NCBI GenBank assembly: GCA_019828595.1
Contig: JAHQRK010000007.1
Location: 1,674,001 to 1,738,000 of the forward strand
DNA length: 64,000 nucleotides
Reading direction: 5' to 3'
Origin: Aphanomyces cochlioides
Lineage: Eukaryota; Oomycota; Saprolegniomycetes; Saprolegniales; Verrucalvaceae
Made by a program: the position numbers and the translations under genes. This document shows positions 11,226 through 21,261 of this stretch, piece after piece. The notes beneath the pieces are model-generated. The model saw nothing but the letters and a program-made list of their open reading frames with translations. It was not told the DNA's origin and did no database searches. Positions within the stretch are counted from its first letter, which is position 1. Each line of letters opens with the position of its first letter.

Positions 11226-12010
11226 GATCGACCGATTGCTTTCCTATCCGATTCGAGTCGGTCCCGTGCTGTTGTGGAAGGTGTACACCTACCGAGAGAT
11301 TCCTTGAATGTGTCAGATTCAACTTGGGCGGGATGGTAGACACAAATTACATCAATGAGTGGGTGCCTTTTTAAAAATAGTTTAAAAACAAAATATGTTC
11401 TTAAATTCAATTTAAAAAAGAAATTGAACTCTAACATCTTTTTTAAATTCCACTTCAATCCTCCATTAGCACACAACAATCGACAAGGCAAGCCAATCGC
11501 ATGGTCAAAGTACATTCCAACGACAGAGATCATGCTGTCGTCGTTGTTGGCTTGCTGGGGTTTGTCTTGAGATGCCTATGACAGCCAGCGAGGTGCACGA
11601 GCAACACAGTTTGGATCCATATCGCAAAGCTGAGCACATCGATGTTTGTTGATGCGACTTCAAAGTTTGTCTGACAGATATCATTCGCCGGCGACAAAGT
11701 TTGACAACGTGCTGACTCCATGGTCGAATTCTAGCTCGACCAGAGTCGACCAGACACAAGGAGTGCAAGCACGTAGACGTGAAACTTGGAGGAAGCTCGT
11801 CCTGCATACTGGCGTACTGTATTCTACGAAGCAGACCAAAGCCTGGTCGACCACCTCAAGTGGAACAAACAACCATGAAAAGAATGCAGCACTACCATTA
11901 GTCGCTACAACTCCACATTCGCTTGGTCCGAGAGCGCACGGCACTTCGGCCTTTAACATACTCGGCAAATAATGTCGATGCGTCGCTGTCTCGGTCGTTG
12001 CTGCTGGCGG
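11226..12010. other. Intergenic with AT-rich tract
   Basis: Between copies B and C. Bases 11368-11452 are a very AT-rich tract of runs of A and T. The remainder has short minus-strand frames (11505-11968) that could be an extra terminal exon of copy C, but no splice link or domain was found. Confidence 0.4.
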
Positions 12011-13329
12011 CTACATGAAATCCTCAATAAGTTTTACAGCGAGAGTGTGTTTCCAACCTGTCCGTGCCGGCGACGACAGACTACAGCATGCATTGCTGCC
12101 TGTAAAGCACAAGTGACAGACGTGCACTTGCACGTTCATGTTGGCTTTGTCGACGTGGAACTGAATTTTCACAGAGCATGCCGCGCACATCACCTACAGA
12201 GATTGGTTGTAAATTTGCTGAAGTTGACGCTACCCCGTGGCACTGGCGGCAATGACGTTTGGCGGCAAACAAACCGATTGACTTGCGGCAACACTCGCAA
12301 GGTCCACTGGAGCTTGGGACACTCATGCGACGGATGGCTGGGGAGGTAGCTAGACGCTCTGTGATCCGCTGAATGGCCCACAACTCCTCCAAGTTCAGTA
12401 TCTATGGCAGAGTCTCAATTAGGAAGAAGGGGGCAACTCTTGTACGCACCCTTGCGCATTGTCGCTCGAGGGCTTTGGATAGATGGACAGAGCGGGAGAA
12501 GCAACTAGTGGGGGGCACAACTGCTATGTAGTGATAGTCGAGCAGGCCAGGCGTATGCGTTTCGAGAAAGACATGGCCTTCCTACAGCGATCGTGAGAGA
12601 GGAATCGCAGGGAAGCCGCACAGACCCTTTGAATGTGGTCTCGCGTGAGCCCGTGTGATGCTTGAAACGACGGAAAGCGAGCCAAGTCGACTGAAGTGTA
12701 CACACATATGAATCCCCGCCGCTTTCTGCTTGTCCCTGTGTACTCAAACAAATCGTGACACTGTTGCATTGTCAGCAACTTGAGCTAGGAAGCAGATATG
12801 TACCTCGAGGAAGCACGCATCTCTGTCTATGAAAATGTTCTTCGCGCCGTACGCCATCCAGTCGACGCCAATGTAATGATGCGCACTGGCATGCTTGAAA
12901 GGCTGCGAACCGCGTTCGATCAAAGTGTGTAGTCGCTTTCGTTTCGCAATCGATATGTCCATGACGCGGGCGTAGTTTTGCCGCTTTGTGCTGTTGTCGA
13001 CATAAAAGAAATCCGAGACTTTGTCCAGGGTGGCTGGGATCTCCGTGCTTGCGAACAAAAGGTCGAAGGACGGATCGTGGACATTCTTGGCCAAGCGGAT
13101 CTACATGTGTGACGGCTTTGAGTGCGCGGGAAAGTTGACAAAGTACCTGTGCCCTACGTTTCGTCGAAGGATGCTCGATAACTTTGACGACTGGTGCGGT
13201 CTCCGCGACTGAGAGAGCATCGTGGAGAGTGTCTCCGCACATGGCGCGGGCTGTTGCAATCAAACTCTCCTTCTCGTCCGCGCACAACCGCGGGCACGCG
13301 ACCGATTCCGGTAATCGAGGCCACGCCAT
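12011..13329 (-). CDS. START-FYVE protein (copy C)
   Basis: Same orientation as copy B and divergent in sequence. Exon 1 gives AWPRLPESVACPRLCADEKE. Exon 2 gives IPATLDKVSDFFYVDNSTK and HHYIGVDWMAYGAK. Then CHDLFEYTGTSRKRRGFICV and SGHVFLETHTPGLLDYHYI complete the START-like domain. The zinc part reads CECCRKSIGLFAAKRHCRQC, an intron, then VMCAACSVKIQFHV and VHVCHLC. AKRHCR keeps one more basic residue than most paralogs. The tail is short and stops near 12011. An additional downstream exon cannot be excluded. Confidence 0.78.
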
Positions 13330-13817
13330 CTCACGTGTCCTCTACCTGGTGGAAGAACTTTTGCAATAGTTAGACAACTCTACTGATTCATGACAGTGGT
13401 CCGAGGTGACGCGCACTGCTCCGGGACGATTTTTTGCGTACTGAAAGGCACATTTGCGAAAAAATTTGTCCGATCTCATGCATCTGTCAGGTGGTCACCT
13501 GCGCAGCCTTCTCGAGGGCTCTATCGGCTCGGCGCTGTCGAAATGCGGCCACGACGAGCGATTCAACTTTGGAGAGAACGAACCCAGGTGGTTAACTCGC
13601 TGGCGTTACAAAGGCGTTACAAAGGAGATAATAAATCCGACCACACGTCACTGCAAGGGTGGATTGGATTTCTTACATTCACGTTGGATAATTCAAAGAC
13701 GGAGACAAGCGAATAACGCTGCGATGGCAGTAGCAGCGAAGAGTTCTGAGTGGAAGGATAGCTTCAATCCTTGAGCTTGGAGCGCATTTTGATGCTGGCA
13801 AAATTTCAAAATCAATG
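13330..13817. other. Region ahead of copy C and the transposon, no gene assigned
   Basis: A plus-strand open frame (13454-13774, 106 codons) has no recognisable domain. The 11-base unit GCGTTACAAAG occurs twice at about 13602-13624. Probably the promoter of copy C plus unassigned sequence. Confidence 0.35.
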
Positions 13818-15660
13818 CTACTCTGTTCCGAAATAATTGCTACGGTTGTGTTTGGATTGGCGGAATTTTTCTAATTGCACTTGCATCGAGCAAATGATTG
13901 GTTGATGAAACAGCGCACACTCTTGGCTTCGATTGGCTGTGATTTGATCGCGCCAATTCGATTTGTGTCAGGAGATTTATGGCTCCAAAGTGAGCAATCT
14001 CGAATTCAGAGAGTCTTTTTGTTTCGCCAGAGGACCACTAACGATTTCTACATCTCACAAGCATATTATCCTTGGTCCCTGTCGACCTGCGCGTGTTCTC
14101 GTCCATTCAATGCCCGCCAACTCGTCTGCCGTACAAGAACAGTTGAAGAGAAACCTCACAGGCGAGGAGAGATTGAAAGCCCATGAAATGCTGCTCAGCG
14201 CCATGGTGGATGGGCGACTTCCGTATGGAGCAGTGTCTGAGACTGCCAGCTACTTCAACTGCCACCGGACAACCATATCTCGCTTTTGGTCTCGTGCAAA
14301 GAGGTCTTTGCTTCGCGGCGATCTCGTCACCGACATAGCGGCGAAAAAAAGAGGTAATAACCTTTCAAATATAATATATTGACGTTAAATATTGATTTCG
14401 ATGGATATCAGTTCTAAGAGGTACTCTACTTTAGGAAACTCAGGTCGACCACGTCAACGAACTGCTGAGGCGATCGAAGTTGCGATCAAGCAAGTCAAAC
14501 ATCAAGACCGTCAAACACTGCGCACTCTCGCTGCAAAGTGTCACATTCCCATGACGACCATTGTGAGACATATGAAGGAAACGAAGAAACTGAAGGCAAG
14601 ATCAAGCATCATCAAGCCGACATTGACTGACGCCAACAAGATGCAACGCCTCCGCTTTTCTCTGGGATTTCTTCGACCTGGGCCGATCGGAACCCATTCT
14701 TTTGCCGATATGCACAATGTCGTACATATCGACTAGAAGTGGTTTTGGTTGGCCAATGTCAAGAACAAGTTCTACGTCTACGAGGACGAGGAGCTCGCCC
14801 TGCGTACCGCCAAGTCCAAGTCATTTGTCACCAAGGTGATGTTTTTAGTGGCAGTGGTCCGTCCTCGTTACGACGCCCACACAAGACGTGTCTTCGACGG
14901 AAAGCTCGGCATTTGGCCGTTCGTTCAGCGTCTTCCAGCTGTCCGGAACAGCAAGAATCGTCCAAGGGGGACCATGGTCACGACCCCACAAAATGTCGAC
15001 TCCACCGTGTATCTGAAGTCCATTTACGAGAACGTGCTACCAGCAATCATATCCAAATTTCCCCGCGCTTCCTTGCGGACTGGTGTGGTGATCCAGCAAG
15101 ACAATGCTGGTCCCCACAAATGCTTGTCAACTGATGTGTTGCAGTTGAGAGGTGTGCAGAATATCACCGTGTCAAACCAACCCCCCAACAGTCCAGATTT
15201 CAATGTTCTCGACTTAGGATTTTTTAACGCTATTCAGAGTTTACAGCAACAAAAGAGTATGCGTTCGATAGACGAACTCATTGGTGCTGTGGAAGATGCT
15301 TTTATTGAGTTGCCAGTAAATACTCTGGCAAAGACATTTGTGACCTTGCAAAAGGTTCTGGAATGCTCCTTGGACGTGCATGGCGGTAATAACTTCAAGA
15401 TTCCTCACATGAGCAAGGACGCATTGATTGGAGATCTATCAACGTTTAATGTTCAGTACTGGCCCGCGATCTACTCCAGTGCCATTCACCATCTCAATTC
15501 CCATGATCAAGTAGGGTAATAATAAAATACTTGTTTGATTTTAATTCATCGGCAGTTTATGAAATTTGAACGTTCAATACAAAAAGCAAGATATTTCGTG
15601 ACATTTACGTATACTTTATTCAAGTATAAACATCGTAGCATTCTTTTTGGATCAGAGTAG
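13818..15660 (+). mobile_element. Tc1/mariner-type DNA transposon
   Basis: Imperfect terminal inverted repeats of 27 bases lie at 13818-13844 and 15634-15660; the outer eight bases CTACTCTG and inner seven TGCTACG match, with about five mismatches between. TA follows the right end (15661-15662), as expected for the mariner target site; the left flank shows TG. The element is about 1.84 kb and encodes one transposase on the plus strand. A single copy is seen here. Confidence 0.75.
14110..15519 (+). pseudogene. Mariner-like transposase with one nonsense codon
   Basis: Reading from 14110, the N-terminus has a helix-turn-helix (YGAVSETASYFNCHRTTISR), then an intron at about 14354-14434, a GRPRQRT motif and a second HTH (LRTLAAKCHIPMTTIVRHMK). 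The catalytic core has the first acidic site in VVHID followed by TAG (14734-14736) and KWFWL; the family consensus there is HIDEKWF, so one base change turned GAG into TAG. The frame then stays open to 15519 with QQDNAGPH (second Asp) and NSPDFNVLD (third Asp, about 36 residues later). Apart from the stop it looks intact, so inactivation is probably recent. Confidence 0.85.
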
Positions 15661-15675
15661 TATGCCATTTTCAGC

Positions 15676-15987
15676 TCAACGATTTATGGCATATTCAAAA
15701 TGGAGGTAAAACCTCAAAGAATTTTGCACCAAATCCAATATTTTTGGTTGGGATATACTCAACCAAAATGCCATTTTACGCGATGGAAAATTATTGAATT
15801 TGGCCTCAAAATGGCACATTGTCGGCGTATCAAGCGGTGAATTTTTTGCGGTTTCGTAGAAGCTACGTTCAGCCTTAAGATAGTCTTGAACTATTTCAAT
15901 CTTCTTCAGTGGAATTGACGTCCGCGCTCTTTTGATCGTGGCTTTCGGGAGAAAGAGTTTGCAGCAATTCATTTCTATTTTATCCAA
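15676..15987 (-). CDS. Unidentified 103-codon open frame
   Basis: Just beyond the mariner element. The protein is basic N-terminally, with KATIKRARTSIPLKKIEIVQ and KMAFWLSISQPKIL. I do not recognise it. The composition is not random-looking, so it could be a remnant of another mobile-element gene, but no start context or intron supports a complete gene. Confidence 0.2.
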   Translation of the reverse strand: MDKIEMNCCKLFLPKATIKRARTSIPLKKIEIVQDYLKAERSFYETAKNSPLDTPTMCHFEAKFNNFPSRKMAFWLSISQPKILDLVQNSLRFYLHFEYAINR

Positions 15988-16193
15988 TCAAAAGCATTTA
16001 TTGCCTTCAATGGAGCGTAAATAGTTTTGATCAGATTCCACGACATTTTTGTAGTTGCAGATCCAGGAGAAATACGATAGTCACTTTCCCACCATGAAGT
16101 GTACACCATGGCTGGGTTTACGGCTTGATGAGTCTAGCGAGTGGAATGAATGTGGGATCGTTGATTCCGATCAAAACAGTCATGCGACATCCA

Positions 16194-16436
16194 TTAAGAG
16201 CCTCTTCCGAGTACCGTCGTGTTTTGACAGTAAATCCATCGCGTTTTCATCGTGTTTCTGTCATCGCTTTGTTGTTGTGGGTCGGCTTGTTTTGATTGGC
16301 CACATAGGCAGAAAACACAAAACACGACAAAAACGCGACTCGTCATCGCGTTTTGAAAAACGCGACTCCAAAACACGACTCAACTGGTTTTGATTGGTCG
16401 AGTCGTGTTTTGGAACTTATTTGGAAGAGGCTCTTA
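16194..16436. repeat. Short MITE-like inverted-repeat element
   Basis: Starts with TTAAGAGCCTCTTCC and ends with the complement GGAAGAGGCTCTTA. The inner arms also pair (GTCGTGTTTTG near 16218 against complementary sequence near 16370-16380 and 16402-16412). It has no coding capacity. Its right end overlaps the left end of the larger element that follows. Confidence 0.65.
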
Positions 16437-17051
16437 GAGGCAATTCCAAGTACAGTACATTCGTTGTTGAAACCCAAATAACGACGAAAAAGTGGTTCAT
16501 CGTTATTTTTCACCCCTCCCGTTTTAATGGATACTTGTCCACGCTGATTTGTCAGTTCGATGGATGGACCTCTCTCTGATTGGCTGTTAACCAAATAACG
16601 ATGAAAACATGACTCGCCATCATACTTTGAAAAATGAATTTCAAAGAACGACGGAAACGATTCTGATTGGCTCCGTTCATTTTCAAAAATGAACGGTTCA
16701 TTTAAAAAAATGAACGGAGCCAATCAGAATCGTTTCCGTCGTTCTTTGAAATTCGTTTTTGTCAAAAATGAACGGTTCATTTAAAAAAATGAACGGAGCC
16801 AATCAGAATCGTTTCCGTCGTTCTTTGAAATTCGTTTTTCAAAGTATGATGGCGAGTCATGTTTTCATCGTTATTTGGTTAACAGCCAATCAGAGAGAGG
16901 TCCATCCATCGAACTGACAAATCAGCGCGGACAAGTATCCATTAAAACGGGAGGGGTGAAAAATAACGATGAACCACTTTTTCGTCGCTATTTGGGTTTC
17001 ACACTGTCAACAACGAATGTACTTGGAATTGCCTCTTAGAGCCTCTTCCAA
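16421..17051. repeat. Foldback element with about 260-bp arms
   Basis: The two ends are near-perfect inverted repeats: the first 30 bases from 16421 are the exact complement of the last 30 up to 17051. The complementarity continues through the CCAAT-containing stretch (about 16590 and 16885) to a centre near 16690. A 79-base unit is duplicated in tandem (16683-16761 and 16762-16840), lengthening the right arm. No coding sequence is present. Transcripts would form a long hairpin. Confidence 0.85.
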
Positions 17052-17054
17052 GTT

Positions 17055-17290
17055 AGGGCCTGGTCGGGGAAGAAATCCATCCCTGCCAGGCAGGAACGTT
17101 ATCCGGAATTTTTTGGAAGTTTTTTTGAAAAATATCAAAAAGTATTTTTTCGATTTTCTTGAAAATGTGTCTCAAGCAGGAACAGACTTGTTGAGGCAGA
17201 GATGGATCATCTCTGCCTGGAAAAAGGCGTTCCTGCCTGAGTTTATCCGAAAAGCATGAACGACCCCATTATCCGGAAATTATTGGAATT
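17055..17290. repeat. Further non-coding repeat with short inverted ends
   Basis: AGGCAGGAACG at about 17089 and its complement CGTTCCTGCCT at about 17228 bracket a T/A-rich core. TTATCCGGA occurs at about 17100 and 17270. Probably another small element inserted next to the foldback element; boundaries uncertain. Confidence 0.4.
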
Positions 17291-18612
17291 GACCAATGAG
17301 AAGCCTGAATCCGTCTCTGAGGCATGGATGGAATGTTCGGCCTTTGCTCATTTCACCAAATATATCTTTTAAATTAATTATCTGCTACATTTAGTACATT
17401 ATGCATTTATAAAGTATTTATTGTATGCATAAAATTATCCTATGTTTCGACTAGCATTATTAATTCTAACAGTTCTTCGATTCCTCACACTGCAACTTGT
17501 CATGATCTGCAAGAGAGCACGTTTTCCAAGTGTGACGTCCCCCGCGGCGTTTATTTCAAGCCTGGACTCATTTACTGCAGGATGAGCTCTGAACTATGTA
17601 TTCCGAGTACAGTGTAGGGATCTCGGCTATACACATGCACCCATGAGCGAATATTTCGAATGTGCCAACGCACGGATTACTTTAGGAGTACAAGCATAAA
17701 CATGAGTACCAACAGAGCATCCGTAGCTGTAGCAGAAGAGGAACTCTCACAAAAGTCTCTGTGCTCCCTTGCTCGCGAGGGAACCAGAGTTCAATGCCTC
17801 TGATGCAGCTCTAGGCGAAGCTTTGGCGCTCAAGTTGTCCTCGGGCAAAATGTTGCTCCTGTGGAGGAAAAGCAGTTGCTTGTCACTGGATTTTGACCGC
17901 GAGATTACCCAGGAACACAATCACAATGCAGTCGATATTGTAATCAGCACCATTTCACGGTGTCAAGAGCAACGGGTGTGTGGCTCCTATGCACCTTTTC
18001 ACAGCATCTCCATGTCGTGAAGGCACGGTGTGAGTTGAACCTTCTGGTGCAACTTTGCGATTCCGTCGCTCATCACTTTAAATTGTCGTCGCAACGAACA
18101 CTCCACACTCTTGAATTTGCCAAGTCCTACCCACCCGTCGTCATATGTCCGTCAAGACCACATTGGACGCTGGAATTCCACACCAAGGCGCGCCAGAGGC
18201 GCCGAAGCCTTCTGTCGATATCCTCCACATCCGTCGTGCCAACAATTCAGTTGTGCGTGGAGGAGTGACCAGTGCAAATCTAATCGCCACTCCAGCATCA
18301 ATTCCAATGAATCTCACGTCACCTCCATGGTTGTCGTCGGTTTGCACTCCTTCACTCAAGTCGACTGACGCTCCAAGACGTCCACGCCATGCAAAACCAA
18401 GTGAGCCACGATCTGTCTTGCCAATCGAACAAATCGACGTCCGTCCATTGAGATGCTCGGAGCTTGACCGTTGCTGTTTGTAGACTCGCCGTCCTGACCT
18501 GGACGAGGCTCAACCTTGGCTTGAAAGGCCAGTCATGCTCTGCGCCGAGGACGTTTCGACCGTGGAACTGGTAGAGTCCGGCATGCTTGCCTTTCGTCTA
18601 ACAGGATGAGAC
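17291..18612. other. No confident gene; possible fragments
   Basis: The first 400 bases are AT-rich and non-coding. Open frames at 17769-18020 and 18145-18483 (+; the latter 112 codons, proline- and serine-rich) show no known domain and I could not splice them together. A minus-strand frame opposite the RING gene is a shadow. Confidence 0.35.
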
Positions 18613-19295
18613 ATGCAGGCGTTTCAACCCATTCGATATTCGCCGATGATTTGGGAGCAAGCGAGTCCAAACGATCGACCGGTTCATGGAGAAGTGAGCG
18701 ATTTGCGCGGCACCAAGGCACTCCGCGTGGGCACCAGCGACATTGCCGCCGTGTACACAGCAGGTTTCCTCCTCGCGTGCTTCGCCATTGGCTTTGTCGT
18801 AACGTACGTCCAGTGTCGGTCGTACACTTCACATGTAGTGATCGCGCCCAAAGTGTCTGAACTAACGAGACACAGCTGCAGGAAATTGAACGCGAAGTCG
18901 TCCTCGATGTTGGCATCCCAGTCGCGCGACTCATGCAGCTCAAAGTGATCAAGGTACCGGAATACTCAACGAGATAAGCATCATTTGCGCAGTATGGCGC
19001 AAGGAGAGGTCGTACCGCGCATGGCCAAGATAGCTGTCCCATTTGCTTGGTCTGCTTTGAACTCTCATTGCTTCTGACGTGTCTTTCTAGGGCGATTATG
19101 CCTCCAACGATGAAATCCGAGAACTTCCCTGTGGTCATGGCTTCCATGTTGGCTGCATAGATAGCTGGCTCAGGCTAAACAAGGTAGCTTCCATGTACAA
19201 CCATGGAATTCTAACGTTGCATGTAGCTGTGTCCCATGTGCAAAGCTGATGTCGAAGCCAGTCTTGCGTTGTATGTCCATCCCACGTCGTCGTAA
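18613..19295 (+). CDS. Membrane RING-H2 E3 ubiquitin ligase
   Basis: Small transmembrane RING finger protein. Exon 1 (18613-18807) carries one membrane segment (DIAAVYTAGFLLACFAIGFV). The next exon gives LQEIEREVVLDVGIPVARLM. Then come a short exon ending DSCPICL, an exon with LPCGHGFHVGCIDSWLRLNK, and a last exon with LCPMCKADVE and a stop at 19293. The cysteines and histidines fit C3H2C3: CPIC, C-G-H-x-F-H-x-x-C, W, CPMC. All introns join in phase 0. Such proteins transfer ubiquitin with an E2 at a membrane; the target is unknown. Confidence 0.85.
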
Positions 19296-19400
19296 CAACA
19301 CTTATTTAAGCCATCGAATGCATCTCCCAAGAACTGTTGAAAAAACTTCTTATTGATTTGTCCAAGTAGTTTACAAAGTACATAGTCGAGGGATTGAATG

Positions 19401-21146
19401 CTAGTCCCAATCTTCCGTGACGAAGTTGGCATCGGCCTGGACTCCACCCGTCCGCGGGCCACTCTTCTCCTTAGAGGGCGATATCTTCTTGGACACAGGA
19501 GCAGGCTCCTCTTCGTCCCAATCTTCCGTCACAAAGTTATTGTCTGCTCGCACTGACGATCTAATTCCAGTCGTCACTGCTGGTGGGAACAAGTGAACTT
19601 ACATGTCGGCTGCTTTGGGTGGAGGCGCTTGAGACTCCATCGGCGGCTCCTCATCGTTGTCTTCGTCGTCAAAGTACGGATTATCGCGCTTGCCTCTCTT
19701 TTGTGGCCTTGGACTTTGCTCGAATTGCTCTATTTTCGTCTCGTCGTCTTCCTCCAGGGCCATAAATGGCTTTGCTTCGAGTGGGGCATTATTCGAATTG
19801 TCTTCATCTCGCAACGTTTTGCCTTCGTCATGCCTAGAACAGTGCTCAAGTATTGAAGAGTGGTCGCAAGGTTTACTCGGGGTCAGCCTCGTGAGTCGAC
19901 TCTTGCTTCTCTGCGTCAGTGTAGTTGTTATCCTCCGTCGTGTGATCTCTCGCAATACCTCGACTTGTATTGACATCTCGTTGGGAGAAGCTGCACAAAG
20001 GAATTCAATCATGGCAGAGGGGAAGACACTAACCTTGGGCCAGCGTCATGTTCATTGTCATCGTCAGAATCTTCAGACTCGGAGAAGTCTAAAGTGTTGT
20101 CTTCGTCATTTCTTGGCTTCAAATCGGCTAGCTCAAGGAATATCACCATGTTCAACACAGTGATGCTTACCAAGCACGGAGCCAGCCCTGGCTTTCACTG
20201 GGGCTTTTGCTTCGGCGGATAAGTCTTTGCTCCTAGAGCCGATCAATAGCTCTGAGCTGACTTAACTAGAAATGCTCGTACGGCTTCGATTCAATTCGAG
20301 CTGGGTGGGGCTCACCCTTCTTCTCGTCAGACTTTGTCTGCTGTGGCAAAGGCTTGTTTTCAACAGCAGGGGGTTGAAAGCTTGGACTAGATGCGCGCTC
20401 GTCCTTCTTCTCACTGCGAGCTGGTGTTTCAGGCGACTAGTTCATTGTGAATTAATTTGGTCGTTGCAACTATGACTCACTTTAATTGCGGCCTTCGCTG
20501 GAGCTGCTTCAGCAGGCACTGTGGTCTCACAGTTATGCATCTAAGCAATAGAAGCTGCGCGCACCTGCTTTTGCGAGAGTTGACTTCGCATGCGCAACAG
20601 ACTCTAATTGCATAAATAAATGCAGCTTGATAGAGTTTCAAGTACCTGACTTCTCAGCAACTGGTTCTGGAAAGCAGAGCTGGCGTAGACTCTCATACCA
20701 CATCTTGTGTTCCGCCGTGGTTTCCCCTTTGAGCCGCAGTGTCCGTGACGGCGATACAATTTCCATCACATCCTATTCATTCGTTATCACCATCTTTCCA
20801 AAGATTGAGTCGAACCGATTTGTAGTGAATGTCCGTCACATCTTCCAAGTAGATCCATCCACGGGTCTCTGTCGCTTTCCTACAAGCCCATCGTCATATC
20901 AACGCAATCAAGCGAGGCAAACTTGGACTTAAAGTAACTCAAGGTCAACCGCGGATTGTCCTTGGCATCGTCGACTGGCACAACCTTTACTTTGAACCAC
21001 CGCTTGTTGCTCGTGCCAAAGAACTTGCCCTTGCTCTTGTACTTGATCAGCCAGCCTTCCAGCGTCGCAATATCCACGCCATGGATTACTAGAGCAAAGA
21101 AAAGCGTCAAGGACTCGATCGGCAGACGGACCTTCTTTCCCACTTG
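19401..21146 (-). CDS. PH-domain protein with long acidic tail
   Basis: The N-terminal PH domain begins GVDIATLEGWLIKYKSKGKF, with NKRWFKVKVVP and, after introns, DVMEIVSPSRTLRLKGE and HKMWYESLRQLCFPEP (the final PH helix with its Trp). The rest is low-complexity, spread over several small exons: Pro/Ala/Lys-rich, then acidic (LDFSESEDSDDDNEHDAG; DNPYFDDEDNDEEPPMES). NFVTEDWD is repeated twice and forms the C-terminus. PH domains bind phosphoinositides or proteins at membranes. The start is near 21146 and diverges from the GTPase gene; exact exon edges are uncertain. No ortholog name is assigned. Confidence 0.7.
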
Positions 21147-21198
21147 TCATCTTCGTAACCGATTTCACAATGAGTTTCCACTTATCGGTTTCATTCAG

Positions 21199-21221
21199 AT
21201 ATCCGGATAATATTATCCGGA
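21199..21221. promoter_or_regulatory. ATCCGGAT motif pair in a divergent promoter
   Basis: ATATCCGGATAA at 21199-21210 and TTATCCGGA at 21213-21221, inside the 115-base gap between the PH gene (minus) and the GTPase gene (plus). One module could serve both. Confidence 0.5.
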
Positions 21222-21261
21222 GGCGTGAGTGCATTGTCAAGCACGACGAAAGCAATCGACC

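Noticed and set aside
18533..19147. A 204-codon minus-strand frame
   Set aside because: Overlaps the spliced RING-H2 gene, including its introns; no domain features.
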